Counted from the first letter of the stretch, positions 22,409-34,051 are shown. The stretch is DNA of 64,000 nucleotides from Halichondria panicea (GCF_963675165.1 NC_087377.1:12882632-12946631); one strand, 5' to 3'. Made by a program: numbers and translations. Notes: a model not told the origin generated them from the sequence alone.

Positions 22409-22822
22409 CCTTAGTATTGTTCTGTACTTGTACTGCTATTGCACTGCACTGCTGCATGGACTATATACTGAGAAATTTGAACGAGTATATATTAGCCGCG
22501 GCTTCTAAAAGAGGCAATAATTCCTCTCAGTGGTATTGTTGGAATGTATGTTTACTACAGATTTACTATTGTTTATACAACCGGCTGCCAAAGTCTGCAG
22601 GCAAGTTAACTGCAATCTGCTGTATCTGTACCGGCTCTATTAGAAAAACTTTCAAAATCTGATCGAGGTACTGGTCCATTACAAGAAGGTGTGGTCAAGA
22701 CCAAACCTACAGCAAAATAATAACTCTAAGTTATATTTCGCTATGATATGTGATCGTAGCAGGCTCCAAATTAAGTTGTGTCCAGCCTCCTCTGCATAAT
22801 ATAGTATATTATATACATAATA

Positions 22823-22956
22823 GTTAGACACTGTTTTGGAGGTGTCTATGGGATTTAGAAGCCCAAAGGCACTGATTAGTATCCCGAGCGTAGCGAGGGT
22901 ACTAAAGTGGCTGAGGGCTTCTAAATCACATGGACACCGACAAAACAGTGTCTAAC
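22823..22956. repeat. Foldback repeat GTTAGACACTGTTTTG
   Basis: The left arm GTTAGACACTGTTTTGGAGG with its continuation through GATTTAGAAGCCC is matched in reverse up to 22956 (CAAAACAGTGTCTAAC). The centre is another short palindrome, CCGAGCGTAGCGAGG. A half-copy of the same arm stands at 32455-32495. Confidence 0.75.
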
Positions 22957-23435
22957 TCATTTAGATATTAGTGCACATGCGCAAATCGCTTGACTACAAT
23001 ACAATTACTTGACAATGGAATACTAGGTATACTAAGTAAATTTGCAGGTACACTAAGTCCCATAGTATACCTGCTCTGAGGCACTTTTCCCATGTACTTC
23101 CCATGTAGATCTTATCTACTAGTGTCTAGTAATCATAACCAGCATTCCTATATAATGGGTCACATAAAGGAAGTACATGTTACACACATGAAAGTATGAA
23201 GTGTACTTAGTCTACCTCAATACTGGGAAATACCACAAAGGGGAGTATTATGTAGCTAGAGTTGGGTGTGATATTAGATTACATTCTGCTCAGGGATTGA
23301 ATTTCTACATCTGTTAACTGGTCAGCCGGATCCTTAGTGATATGACTGTACTGACACACACTACACAGAGGTACTTGAAGTTAATGTCAAAACCATAATT
23401 AAGCTGAGCTACCAACAGTCATGCCTGTAAGCAAT

Positions 23436-23470
23436 TAGCCTCGATCCCAGCCCCTCTGGAATCGAGGCTA
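23436..23470. mobile_element. 35-bp minimal foldback of the TAGCCTCGA family
   Basis: Two terminal arms and nothing else: TAGCCTCGATCCCAG and its near reverse complement CTGGAATCGAGGCTA joined by five bases. Direct flanks GTAAGCAAT at 23427-23435 and 23471-23479 form a 9-bp target duplication. Confidence 0.85.
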
Positions 23471-23479
23471 GTAAGCAAT

Positions 23480-24976
23480 TATTAATGTGAGTCCCCCTAA
23501 TAGGTGTGTATATAGGGGGGATCTCCCTGGGGGAAACCAATGATAATACTTACAGTATTGCATGGAACATTAAGAAAATTCAATTAGGGTTGACATTGGA
23601 AGCATACCACATCAAATTGGCTGGCATACCAAGAATTAAACACACAAGCCTATACACAACACTGTCACACAGCAGCATAGTTACAAGGTTGGTCACATTG
23701 TAGCTTTTGCTTGACAAGAGAGATTATGAATATAATAACCATGCATTGACTGGCATGTGAAAACAAAAATAGTTATAATAAGATAATATACCTGCAGTGA
23801 ACACAATAATATTATTATATACCTGAACAAAAAAATCAATGAATTGCATGCCAATTGTGAGTCTGTGTATACCTGTTTGTGTTGTGACAAGGCCAAGTTA
23901 TGCCTGCTACAGTACATTGCTCTTCCCACTGACAACTGTTTGGGATGCGCCATTGGGGAGAGCGTCGAACACCAGTGAATAAATGCCTTCATCAGAGATG
24001 TTAGGAGAAGTTGATTTGGGAGTGGGACTCTTACACTGCATGTACATGGATTGCATGGTTCAGGATAATTATCTTACTTACTGTTGTGCTTATCAGCCAA
24101 AGTGGGAGTTATTGAGGGTGTTTTCCAAGGCTTATCAAGTCTTATCCCACAATTCTGGATAACATGGCTGTGTTTATTCTACTAACACTCCACCCCCACA
24201 ACAGTTGCAGTGCATACAGTACAGGCAGCAGGCTTTATCCATACTCTGAGACAAAATGAAAGTTTACTGAGCAACACCACTAGGATATGTACACATGATT
24301 TCTATTGATGATCATCCTCTCTGTACACTTAGCAAATCAAACAAAGGCACGCTCGTGACTGGGGATAATATTATAACCACACTGTCAACTAACTAATTTG
24401 TTTTGATAACTCTAGCTCATATAAGTTAAACAAATTATTGTAAACACAAACTAAATTTGTCACATTCTGACTAATTGTGTACACTCAGCTGCTAATAATT
24501 GTGCAGTACAGGGAAGCTTTACCTGTCCAGCAATCTGGTGAACATCTCACTACAGGCTGATAATGATGTGTGCCCTAGAGTATGTGGGCTCTAACAAACC
24601 TCAAAGTGTACTACAAAGCACCACATTCACATGCAGCCCCCCACAAGGAAAAGTACCTGCAATAAATTGTCCCCCATATGGTGCAAATTGCTAAGCCTGG
24701 ATCCCATATATTTCAAATCTTGAGGTACAGCATAATCTGATTCTTCATGACACTTGGTCTGTGAGATTGTACAAACTAAAATGAATTATGTGATATAAGT
24801 TGCTAGTACAAAAGGGAAGACTTACGTTTCCTGACGAGCTATTTCTTTGGGATATAGATCGCTGGTTCTACCTATACAATGATACAAAAATTATGTAAAA
24901 AGAGATTGTTGTGGGACACATTTTCTCATGGTATACAAAGGGAGAGAGATATGAAAAACTGCTCAAATAGTTCGGT
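23480..24976. other. Intergenic, nothing supported
   Basis: No convincing coding frame. In particular, no GPVYEEV tail exon is found downstream of the receptor gene that ends at 24977. Confidence 0.5.
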
Positions 24977-26834
24977 TTATTGCTTTGGGGAGGTATCATG
25001 GTGTGACCACCTACGTCGAGTGATAACGATGACGATTATGACCATACTTATGAAAGACAAGAAAACAGCTATGCCACCAATTATAGCCACTGCTACAACT
25101 GCAACTGGGAGTGTTGATTCTCCTCCACCACCACCTGCATGTATGGAGAAAATTGATGAATTCAATTGAGTAAGTTGACTGTACCTCCTAATGTTGTCAA
25201 ATTGAATTCTCTAGTGAGTGGAGATACGACGTCATTTGATTGGTTGCTGGCCAAAACAACTCTAGTGGTGTAGGTGTAGAGGAGTCCAGCAGTGATGTTG
25301 GTGAAGGTCACCGTGATTTGGTTGGTTGTGGAGGGGAAAGGGAGGATGATTGGGCCAGAGTATGGGGGAGAGAGAGTGGAGACAATGAGCAGGTCACTGG
25401 GAGGGTAGCCAGTGAAGGGGAGGGACAAGCGGACTGTGTAACTAGTGTCAGATGGTGTGACATCTTGTATGGTAATCATTGTATCTGGAACTGAAACATA
25501 CAGCACAGTAATCAATATTCATTAAAAATGCCACAGTCTTACTGGTCACGGTGGAGTTAATAGCAGAGCAGTCCTTGTTTCTAAACATTACACACACTGT
25601 GTAAGCATCTCCAGGAGATTGGTCTGAGAAATCAATTGCAACTGAACTTCCATTAAATAATGTGGTAGGAACACAATCCTCTCCACTCGTTATGTATCCA
25701 AACATTCGAATGGGTGCAATATCAATTGAAATTTCCTGGAATCAAAAATTATTAATTTACGAAAACAACAAAAGCAATAACACTACCTGGAATACTATTT
25801 GGAGCTTCAGTGCTTCATTTTGGATTATGAAGGAGGCGGATAATGCTGGAGTTCCCAAGTCTAAATGTGACACCACATTAATGAATGAGCTCAAGTATGC
25901 AGTCACTTTACACACATACCTGGATTGATCACAGTGATATTTGAGGTGTCAGATGATAAGAGTCCATTGATTGTGAATGGTGTCACAGTCACTGTCTGAG
26001 TCTCACTGTAAGGGAGGCTCTCTCCAGCTAATGATAGAGATGTATTGGTGGTATTGTACACTGTTCCATTCAGGTTGATAGTGTATCCAGTAACACATCT
26101 CTGGTATGGTGCGTCCAGTGGGTCCCACTCCAGAACAGGACATAAACTATTAGTTCTCAGATTTGCCACCCAGGCAGTTACAGGCAGTGCATTTATATCT
26201 GTATAGCAGTTCACACAAATAGGTAGGCTGCAGCTAGAAATTGTTACTCACCTATCACATTCAGTGTGGTGTTGCCAACTAGTGGCGACGAAAAAAGACC
26301 ACCAGCAAAGCATTCAATCAGAGTACCGTTAAGTACCTCAGTGACAGGTATTTGAATAGTTGAGCTCACTGTAGGGCCAGTGTTGTTGCTGACCATGGTG
26401 ATGGTGAATTGACCACACGTGTATTCTGCAAAACCAGTAGTGTGGCTCACTAAACCATTGCAAGACATGGCTCCACTAATTTCCCATCGACTTTGTTCGC
26501 CATTAACGTTGTCATGGCTACAGGTTAGAGAGACCAACTCTCCAGGACAAACTGTTAGCATTTCTCTTTCATCAGTAATATTTGACAGAAATGCTGAGTT
26601 TCCATACACAGTGTCTAGACAATAGTAAACAAAGCAACTCATTGTTCAGTATAATTATGCACCCTACTCTTTGTCTATACAACTTACCCAGTTGATTTGT
26701 GGCTAGCAGTATCCATGAAGCTAGGACCAACGGGATAATCTACAGAATTAGAAGAGAAGCATTGATTTCTTTTTTGTTACAACATACAGGTATTCAAAGA
26801 TTTTGGATCTTACCTTGCAACTTGACACACTCAT
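24977..26834 (-). CDS. Ig/FN3 receptor with a replaced membrane exon (481 aa)
   Basis: Eight exons, complement of 24977-25134, 25185-25490, 25543-25735, 25787-25860, 25920-26198, 26252-26614, 26688-26739 and 26814-26834. They join in frame to 481 codons. Order: signal peptide (MSVSSCK + IIPLVLASWILLA), Ig-like domain (LTVCPGELVSLTC to GTLIEC), FN3-like domain (SLCPVLEWDPLDAPYQRCVT), a short linker exon, a second FN3-like pair (MFGYITSGEDC; YTVRLSLPFTGYP), then a membrane helix (VAVVAVAIIGGIAVFLSFIS). The ectodomain is almost identical to the gene at 39080-41183. The last exon is unrelated to it: glycine-rich, then the helix, then a tail of about 15 residues ending SHHDTSPKQ with no tyrosine. 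It may be a non-signalling or decoy version. Confidence 0.85.
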
Positions 26835-26940
26835 GATCTATACAGATCTCACTACAATTATCTCTGTTGTCTTCAAACACTGCCTGCATTAATTGGACTA
26901 GATCTATCTTTGACAATCCATACCCATTCAACATCTTCAG

Positions 26941-27257
26941 TAGTTGGGCGGAGCCCGACCGTCCCTGACGGGAGGTCGGGTTGCAAGCCTATCTGGGATT
27001 TGTTCTAGCGCCACTATAGTGGCGCCCTATCAGATTGCAGCATTTTTCACGTGGCTTGGTTACACTTCCGCTTGCATCTAGTTGCAAAACCGCATGCAGT
27101 ATTGCTGTGCCATCCTTGTGGTTTCACGTCATCAAGTCGGTTAACACCCACTTGAGAATAATAATATTCATAGCAGTACTACATAATGCGCAGAACAAAT
27201 CCCAGATATGCTTGCAACCCGACCTCCCGTCAGGGACGGTCGGGCTCCGCCCAACTA
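26941..27257. mobile_element. MULE-like element, TAGTTGGGCGG ends, 9-bp target duplication
   Basis: Inverted ends of about 65 bp with one or two mismatches (TAGTTGGGCGGAGCCCGACC at the left). Flanks are CATCTTCAG at 26932-26940 and 27258-27266. Copy B of the duplication has a single CATCTTCAG at 41281-41289 and no element, so the insertion happened after the duplication. A one-ended relative lies near 60095. Confidence 0.93.
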
Positions 27258-28172
27258 CATCTTCAGCACATTGAGAGCATTGATCAAAGCATAGATAAAA
27301 GTGAGAATCTATAATTATGGTTGAGACCAATCACGAATGTCATGTAAACTTGCAGTTACTGCTCTTATAATCTATGTTAATTTCACTCCTGCAAACAGCT
27401 GAGTATATAAGTGTGCATCTAGACTACATGCTAATTATCTGCATGAAACTACGTAACAATGATGCAATCTGAGCACAATAGTATGATTTTGAATTCATGC
27501 CTCTATGCCCTAGATGCTCTCCTGATGGAATGGATGGAGAGGCTATAATTATGCTAACAGTGTGTCCTAGAGAGTTGGTTTCGCTATACAACCTGCAGCC
27601 ATGACAATAGATTGATAGTGAACAACATTGATGGACAATAATTATTAGTGGAAGTGTATTTTACAATCGTTTAGTGAGCCACACTCATTTCATGGTTTCA
27701 CAGAAGACACATGCATGCAAAATATTATTTGAATGGACGTCTGTCAAGTTGTATATACCCTGTCCATTATAGAACGCTCATTTGCGATAAAAGGCGTGTG
27801 CATCCATCAATTCTTGACGATTGCATGTGAATGGATTACACGTGAACAATCTTCAACAATCTGATAATCAGTTGATTTATTACCAGAAATTGATTTGATC
27901 GATAATAAATTTTTTTATGATTTATGAATTGTTGTGGACCAGCTTTGATGTGATTGATGTAATAGCTCAATTACAGGCCATCCTCACAATTATAAGCGGC
28001 CTGGAATCAAGGGTTTTGATTAGCTATCTCATATGATAGGTTGATCAGTCATATGACTATAACGCAGAAGTGAGACACATCAAAAATTATAGAGAAAGGC
28101 CATTGTCACACCAAATTGTGGTGTTTTTCAGTGAAAGAATAATTATAGATCTACATATATAATTATATATTA

Positions 28173-28261
28173 TAGCCTCTATTCCAGGCCGAGTTTTTGC
28201 TTTTATAACGGTTAGGTGAATGTAGTTATAAAAACGAAAACTCGGTCTGGGATCGAGGCTA
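28173..28261. repeat. Foldback of the TAGCCTCGA family
   Basis: Arms TAGCCTCTATTCCAGGCCGA and its inverted match ending GATCGAGGCTA, with inner arms TTTTATAACGG/TTATAAAAACG. The same insertion is present in copy B at 42179-42267, so it predates the duplication. Confidence 0.8.
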
Positions 28262-28529
28262 TACATGTATAGCTATAATTGATTCTGCGGTAATAATTAT
28301 GTCTACGATCTCATTAAAATTAAGTCAGGTCCTTCAATTATTTTTTATATATAGTTATTAGCCTAGCTAAGTTGTCATCGTTTAATCGGCTCCTCTTAAT
28401 CTCGTCTTAATCAATTGACTGAATAAGCGTTTTAAGTTCAGGCAAGGGCATCACAGACTAAACATGTTTCAGAAGTTCTAGACTGAATATAGTGAAACAA
28501 GCTTGTCACTTCACCGAACATTCTTTTAA

Positions 28530-29224
28530 CTCTTTCCTTGGCAATCTGTTGTAGAAATTACAACAACGGTAACGAATCGTTATGATGAATTAGATGAAGT
28601 TGTATGTGAGCTCCTCCCTGACAAACAAACTGTAGTCTAGGTAACGGCCTTATCAGTCAAGTAGGCTAAAAATCTATGTCCTTTGATGTAAGCTTTGATG
28701 TCTCTTTGTGCATATGTAGTTAAAAAAAAAAAAAAAAAAAAAAAGAAACCTTTGACTAGCTAGGAAGAGTAGCAGCAGTAGTAGTAGGAAGAGTAGCAGT
28801 AGTGTAGCAACCGTAGAAGTAGGGCTACCCCTGGCTTTACTGAATTAACTAGCTGTGTCTGCTGTCTAGTTGGACCAGATTTAGCTAGATAATGGGGTAG
28901 AGAATAGTTGAGCGGTGCTGTGTGTAGCTTGAACTGTACTGGCTGGCAAGAATCTAGTAAGCACCCTATGCACTGATAACTCGTCAGAATGGAGGGTATG
29001 TTCTAGGGATCTGGACAGCTGTACATCCAAAGGAGCCAGGGAGTGCCAATCGTCTTCTCCCAGTCTCTGACACGCTAAACAAAACGAGCTAGAACTGAGC
29101 TAGAATTGCTAGCCGGATCTAGACTAATAGAATGACATGGAGGCGTGGTGAGGCCGGATCCACACTAATTGATCGACCTAAAGACGCTCCTGTTGGCAGA
29201 CTTTCACAAATGGTAAGGAAAGGG
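28530..29224. mobile_element. piggyBac-like non-autonomous element at TTAA
   Basis: Starts CTCTTTCCTTGGCA after TTAA (28526-28529) and ends TGGTAAGGAAAGGG before TTAA (29225-29228). Copy B has one TTAA at 42528-42531 and no insert. The TTAA target and CCCTTT-like tips are the piggyBac pattern. It includes a run of about 24 A at 28720-28743. No transposase is present. Confidence 0.85.
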
Positions 29225-29755
29225 TTAACAGGGCCAATCAATTCAGCTGCTTGTATAGAAGCAAGTTGGAGCCTGTAGCATGAGTAATGTATGTAGAGGG
29301 CATGGACTGCATGCACTTTCAATCGAATTTGTACACCTGCATGTCTTGGCTCCAAAAAACATGTGTGCATGGTTCGTTCACTGTTACGAGGATAGGTAAT
29401 ACAGTTTCTCATACTTGCCACTGAGGCACTGGACAGTACTCTGATTGAATGCTTTTCTGGTGGTCTTACATAGTCTCCACAAGTTGGCAACTCAATGTGA
29501 TAAGTCAGTGAAACAACAAGATTTCATGCTAGCTACATCATAATTATTTTTTTCAACTGTATACAGATCTAAATGTGTCTACTGTAACTGACTGGATGGC
29601 AAATCTGAGAACCAACAGTTTATGTCCTGTTCTGGAGTTGGACCCAGTGGCAATTACCAGAGAGATGTGTCGCTGACTACTCCGTCAACCAATTATACAA
29701 TACAACAAACACATCTCTATCATTAGCTGGAGAGAGTCTCCCTTACCATGAGAAT

Positions 29756-29853
29756 TAGCCTCGTCCCAGGCCAATTTTTTTTTAATAGAACGAAGTTGAA
29801 AAATACGCGACCTAGCGTTCAATTGGAGACGGATCGGCCTGGGGTCGAGGCTA
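29756..29853. mobile_element. Foldback of the TAGCCTCGA family, in FN3 pseudo-exon
   Basis: Ends TAGCCTCGTCCCAGGCC and GGCCTGGGGTCGAGGCTA. Flanks CATGAGAAT (29747-29755) and CATGAGTAT (29854-29862). Copy B at about 43033-43050 reads straight through CATGAGAATAAGACAG, the empty site. Confidence 0.9.
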
Positions 29854-29862
29854 CATGAGTAT

Positions 29863-29920
29863 TAGCCTCGATTCAAGGCCGATTAAAATACGTATTTTAA
29901 TCGGCCTTGAATCGAGGCTA
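29863..29920. mobile_element. Perfect 58-bp palindrome of the TAGCCTCGA family
   Basis: Two exact 29-bp inverted arms with no spacer (start TAGCCTCGATTCAAGGCCGA). Flanked by CATGAGTAT on both sides (29854-29862 and 29921-29929), so it inserted at the edge of the previous foldback. Confidence 0.92.
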
Positions 29921-30125
29921 CATGAGTATAAGACAGTGACTGTGACACCATTCACACAAAATGCACTCTTATTTCCTGACACCTCAAATGTCACGGTGAT
30001 CAATATATAGAGGTGCATGTAATGCGACAGCATTATTCAGTCAATTTGAGTGTCACATTATTCAGATATAGAGACTCCAGCATTATCCGCCTCCTTCACC
30101 ATCACCATCTATAATAATATATATA

Positions 30126-30829
30126 GTGCAAGTAACCTAGGGAGTAGAATACCACATTTTGGTACATAAATGTGAATATCTTGACCTTAAAACATTTCTA
30201 AGAAATTTTGATGATACCAAAGTGTAGGTGAATGCTTGAGCTTCAACATATCCAAAAATGTTTCCATGGCAACCTAAGGTGGTGGATATGTGGTTGCTTT
30301 TACAATAGCAACAAATTATTATAGTGAGCAAAAGCTTAGGGAGGAAAAACACCAACCGTTGTCGGCTAAGGTCTGGAACTCTGGCATTAACATCAGTGGA
30401 TAGTTTGAGCTAACATATGCATGAATTAAAATCGGTTACATAAGTACACACGCTGTTTCGTACTCCATTATGTGTGTTTTGGGTGCCTTTTCGCTTAGGG
30501 AGAGATTTCAAGTAAATTTTTCGGCTAAGGTCTATTTTTTGTACACATGTAATTGTTAATAAATTGTCTATCTTTTGGTAGAAGCAATTTTTCTAGAAAC
30601 ATTTTACTTCCAGAGATAATTGATGTTACATACATTTTTTTACAATCATCCCCGTTTTCACCTAAATGATTTTCCACTATAACAATGTTTTAGAGAAATA
30701 TTTTTGAATATGTTTGTAGCTTATTCATTCACCTACACAATGGTATCAGCATCATTTCTTAGAAATGTTCCAAACTCAAGATACACATGAGTACAAATGT
30801 TTGTATTCTACTCCCTTGGTTACAGGCAC
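30126..30829. mobile_element. 704-bp foldback element, GTGCNNGTAACC ends
   Basis: Ends GTGCAAGTAACCTAGGGAGT and an inverted copy finishing GGTTACAGGCAC. A second copy in opposite orientation is at 44452-45165. Both contain a frame for about 72 residues starting MVFFLPKLLLTI; coding use is not supported. The insertion splits a receptor pseudo-exon. Confidence 0.85.
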
Positions 30830-30944
30830 TGTACTGAAGCTGCAAATAATGGTCCATGCAGGTATGTATATGTATTAGTTATTGCATGCATGGCTATGAG
30901 TGCCACAAACTGTTTATTGGCCCGTTAGTATGGTCAAGGGCCTT

Positions 30945-30993
30945 TAGCCCGAGATCGTTATTTTAGAGACAAATCGGCCTGGGAATGAGGCTA
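30945..30993. repeat. Degenerate foldback of the TAGCCTCGA family
   Basis: Left arm TAGCCCGAGATC, right arm AATCGGCCTGGGAATGAGGCTA. The same copy in duplication B lies at 43338-43396. Confidence 0.6.
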
Positions 30994-31439
30994 CGTATGC
31001 TAAACCATGCATTGTCATTTTTCTAGGCAACATTGTAGGGTATATAATTAACAGAACTGCCAATTGAAAGTGAAAACTATCTTGTCAATTGTAGGGTATT
31101 TTGCTCTGCATGACCTGCCTCAAAGCGAAATTGAAAATGGTGTCTTGGAATATAATATGGAGGAAGATGCATTTAATGCTACTAAGACCGAACAGAACTG
31201 TTTCTGTTTCAACATACACATGCATATATATCCCAGTAGATACAGACTGGATGGAAATATATACCACAAGGATTTGTGACACTGGAAATTGGACGGGCAC
31301 AGAACCGGCATGTATGCATACTATGTATACATGTATGATTGTATACGTATATACATGTACATGTATAGTTATTATTTGGCCTGACCAACAGGAGCAGTTT
31401 CGCTGGCCCTGCAAGCGGTTCACACAAAAGTTATTACAG

Positions 31440-32170
31440 TAACACTATCGCTCGTAGGGTCGGCTGTACATGCATGTATATCTGTAGAGGATGTGAAAAT
31501 TTCAATACACCTGTATAATGCTCATATAACTGCTCTCTGTACATTATGGAGTGGGACCAACATCAAAAAGAAATTTATAAGAGACCCTTCAACTAATTAA
31601 TTGCTGTTTACTGTTGCCAGTAATAAATACTGTAACAATAAAACCACAATAAAATGCTCTGTTTAGTAATTATTATGAGCTATAATATAGCTAAGGACTC
31701 TCTGCATGTGAATAAGGACACCTTTTATATAATCAGGACAGTCACTCTTAATGCAATAGAAATTACTATATAGGGTTAATTTTACTCCAGGTTTCACAAC
31801 TTAAATGCAGCAACACTACTATTAGACAACAACCAAGCTACCAACCTCTCCATTGATACGCCCACTGCATTATAGGTACGACCAAGTATACCGTATATTT
31901 ATAATTATTAAGCAGGTATAATTTTCGGGGGGCAAAGGCAAAACATTCATGGTTAAGCGTCACTTTGTGGAGAATTTTTTCGTGCTTGCTGCTTGCACTG
32001 TAGGTAAAGGTAGGCAAGGTCGCTTCATTCGTGGGTAAAATATTCGTGCATGGTCAGAGTTCCAACTACGAAAACCAAGAATACTTTGTTTCCCGGAAAT
32101 TACCAGCTTATAATATACGGTACCTCTCTGAGGTGAACATTAGGTTTGTTGTTTTCAAGGGCCAATGCAT
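31440..32170. repeat. Duplicated block, matches 51260-52000
   Basis: From ACACTATCGCTCGTAGGGTC to GAACATTAGGTTT the two stretches align in the same orientation with many small indels, several of them TGCA units. Includes a MITE at 31889-32122 (copy at 51694-51944). No gene. Confidence 0.8.
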
Positions 32171-32328
32171 TAATTAATAGCCCAAGGATGAAAATGTGCA
32201 CTGTATACAAGTGGTGCATGCAAATTCCGTTCAATATATCACAAAAAAACGGTCATCTATTATAATTTTAGATCATGTTTGCCATAAATACTGCAATTTG
32301 ATTGGCTAAAGGAAGTGTTCTATCCAAC

Positions 32329-32384
32329 TTAGAAAATCATGTACTTACTTAGAAAATCATGTACTTCACTTAGAAAATCATGTA
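32329..32384. repeat. Three tandem ACTTAGAAAATCATGTA units
   Basis: ACTTAGAAAATCATGTA occurs three times in succession with spacers of a few bases. Confidence 0.85.
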
Positions 32385-33005
32385 GCAAAGATTAGATAAG
32401 AACATTCAAATCTGATTGGCTAAATACTCATGGTTGCTATGATCTAAAATGCTCAGACACTGTTTAGGAAGTTTCCACATGATTTAGAAGTTCTCAGGGC
32501 TAGTAGAACCTTCCTAAACACTATTATATAGTCGCACATTTTGTGTGAGGACCACACAGTGTTTTTTACCAAATTGTGACAGGCCTGCGTGCTAAGAATA
32601 TATAGGCATTTAAATATAATGTGATAGTAGAAATCGTTTTATTAATGTATTAGTTTAATACCAAGCAGTTGTTGTAGGAAAAAGTGTGAGCGTAATTTAA
32701 CAATCTGTTGAGAGATTTCAATAGCTACAACACTAACAAATAAAAAAATAAAAGCCTGCATGGCTGCCTATATCGTGGTCGCCATATAAACAGGCCATGC
32801 TCTATATAATGCAGCCAGGTTAACAAGCAGTAAAGTCTCCATAATTATAGTATGTGTTACAGGTCACCTCTTCATTGCAGCCACTGTTATAGTGCATGTG
32901 CCCTACAGTACTATAGGGTTGCATGGTCGCCGCTAAATTCATATTGACACAAATAATTACGACCCCATACAGGCTCACCTGCGGATTGTGAAGCAGGTGC
33001 AACGC

Positions 33006-33072
33006 TAGCCTCGAATCCAGGCCGATTACCCATGGACCAGGCCGTATTTTAATCGGCCTGGTCTCGAGGTTA
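33006..33072. mobile_element. Foldback of the TAGCCTCGA family with an empty site elsewhere
   Basis: Left GTGCAACGC (32997-33005) and right GTGCAACGT (33075-33083) flank it. The same insertion is at 44204-44250. The third paralogue reads GTGCAACGC straight through at 52751-52759. Confidence 0.9.
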
Positions 33073-33100
33073 TAGTGCAACGTTGCATGATAAACACAAC

Positions 33101-33290
33101 TACAGTGGAACCCCTGTATAACGGACACCTTTGGGGAACAATGTTTTGGCCTTTATACAGAGGTGGCCTTTGTTGAGACTCGAGGTTGTTTTGTACATGC
33201 ACGAACTGTTCATTTGGGACCTGGGTGCCTGGCCGTTATATAGCAGCTGGCCTTTATTCGGAGGTAGTTGTTAACAGAGGTTCCACTGTA
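33101..33290. mobile_element. Tigger/Tc1-type MITE, CAGTGGAACC ends at TA
   Basis: Starts TACAGTGGAACCCCTGTATA and ends AACAGAGGTTCCACTGTA. A copy at about 44261-44412 lacks the left end, and one at 52787-52905 lacks the right end. Confidence 0.8.
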
Positions 33291-33788
33291 TTCATTATGC
33301 ATTAATTCTCAAATGAAAAACATGTACAATTAATGTATATACACTCATGCAGAATCTGTGCGATCCTTCTCTACTGGTGAAGCAATGGCAGTCAGTGTGG
33401 CAGCTACATTCACTATCTCCATAGCGATTGGACTCTTGCTGGGGATGTCTCTAATTATGCATTATGTAATAATATTATGTAATTATAATTATATGCATTA
33501 TGTATTACAGGAATAGGGGTTGCTACACAGTAAGACAGCGACAGGAAGAAAGCATTCAACCCACTGTGCCAAGTGGTCCTGTTTACGAAGAAGTTACTCC
33601 TATCCAAGAACAAATTGAGCTGAAACTGAATGAAGCATAATTAAACGGACCATTATAATTAACAGTACTAGCCCAGTACTACATGTCTGAAAGCCTAAAT
33701 TCGTGTATTGTGTACCTGCATAAAAAGCAGAGAATGAATGAATTATGAAGCTGTTTGGTAAAGATCATTAATTAATGTCATAATTGAC

Positions 33789-33997
33789 TACCGTATAGCG
33801 GGTAAGTTTCGTGGGGTAAAAAATTCGTTCAACTCGAGAAACAGTGGTTTTCGTGAGTAAAAATTTCGTTTAGTCTCGTGGCTGCACGGCATTCCTACGT
33901 TCCGATAAGCGACGCCTACGTTAACATTTCGTGGAGGTCAGCCTGCCCACGAAAATAACAAATATTTTACCCCACGAAAATTACCCGCTATATACGG
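33789..33997. repeat. MITE, CCGTATAGCGGG family
   Basis: Starts TACCGTATAGCGGGTAAGTT and ends AAAATTACCCGCTATATACGGTA. The same insertion is at 53368-53577; the corresponding place near 45608 has no MITE but a TAATTATA in its stead. Confidence 0.8.
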
Positions 33998-34051
33998 TAG
34001 GTATATAGTTGGGTGAGTTGCATGTGATATGGTTCTATAAAGCTGATCATG

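Larger units (their letters stand above)
20143..22622. mobile_element. Tc1-like transposon carrying two convergent genes
   Basis: The 2,480-bp element begins CAGCAGATTGCAGTTAACTT after TA (20141-20142) and ends with the inverted copy before TA (22623-22624), the target duplication expected of Tc1/mariner. Inverted similarity with small gaps extends about 120 bp inward, through TTTGGCAG, AACAATAGTAAA, ACATTCCAACAA, TTGCCTCTTTTAGA and GCCGCGGCTAAT. Inside, an unknown gene runs rightward and a complete DD34E transposase gene runs leftward, their stops 86 bp apart. The intact ends and complete frames suggest recent activity. Confidence 0.9.
25185..31475. repeat. Segmental duplication, copy A
   Basis: Matches 39544-43875 (copy B) in the same orientation over the receptor exons 1-7, its upstream flank and the broken receptor pieces beyond. 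The copies differ mainly by whole transposons: 26941-27257 and 28530-29224, two foldbacks at 29756-29920, and 30126-30829 are present only in copy A at these places. Confidence 0.85.
29361..33640 (+). pseudogene. Broken receptor copy (Ig, FN3, sushi-like and membrane pieces)
   Basis: Pieces in order: end of the Ig exon (29361-29507, with internal deletions), FN3 exon (29566-30012, with a deletion at 29640-29680 and two foldback insertions), short linker exon (about 30066-30860, split by a 704-bp element), a sushi-like exon (about 31095-31313: IENGVLEYN, CDTGNWTGTEPAC, in different frames), and a membrane/tail exon (33355-33640) that still carries GPVYEEV. Frames do not join, so it is dead. 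The sushi piece links this family to the receptor at 17-19 kb. Confidence 0.8.

Noticed and set aside
24879..25169. Plus-strand 96-residue frame
   Set aside because: Antisense to the membrane exon of the receptor gene, which has signal peptide, domains and splice sites in support.
28720..28743. Poly-A tail of a processed gene copy
   Set aside because: The A-run lies inside an element bounded by TTAA and CCCTTT-like tips that is missing from the duplicate, so it is internal to a transposon.
31085..31442. Several overlapping frames of 63-113 residues on both strands
   Set aside because: They overlap each other in a decayed sushi-like exon and AT/GT repeats; only the cysteine motif pieces match a known domain.
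33434..33517. Small AT-rich intron inside the membrane exon
   Set aside because: The GT...AG ends look right, but removal does not restore the frame, and in the 45-kb copy the same sequence reads through in frame; it is an AT-rich expansion.
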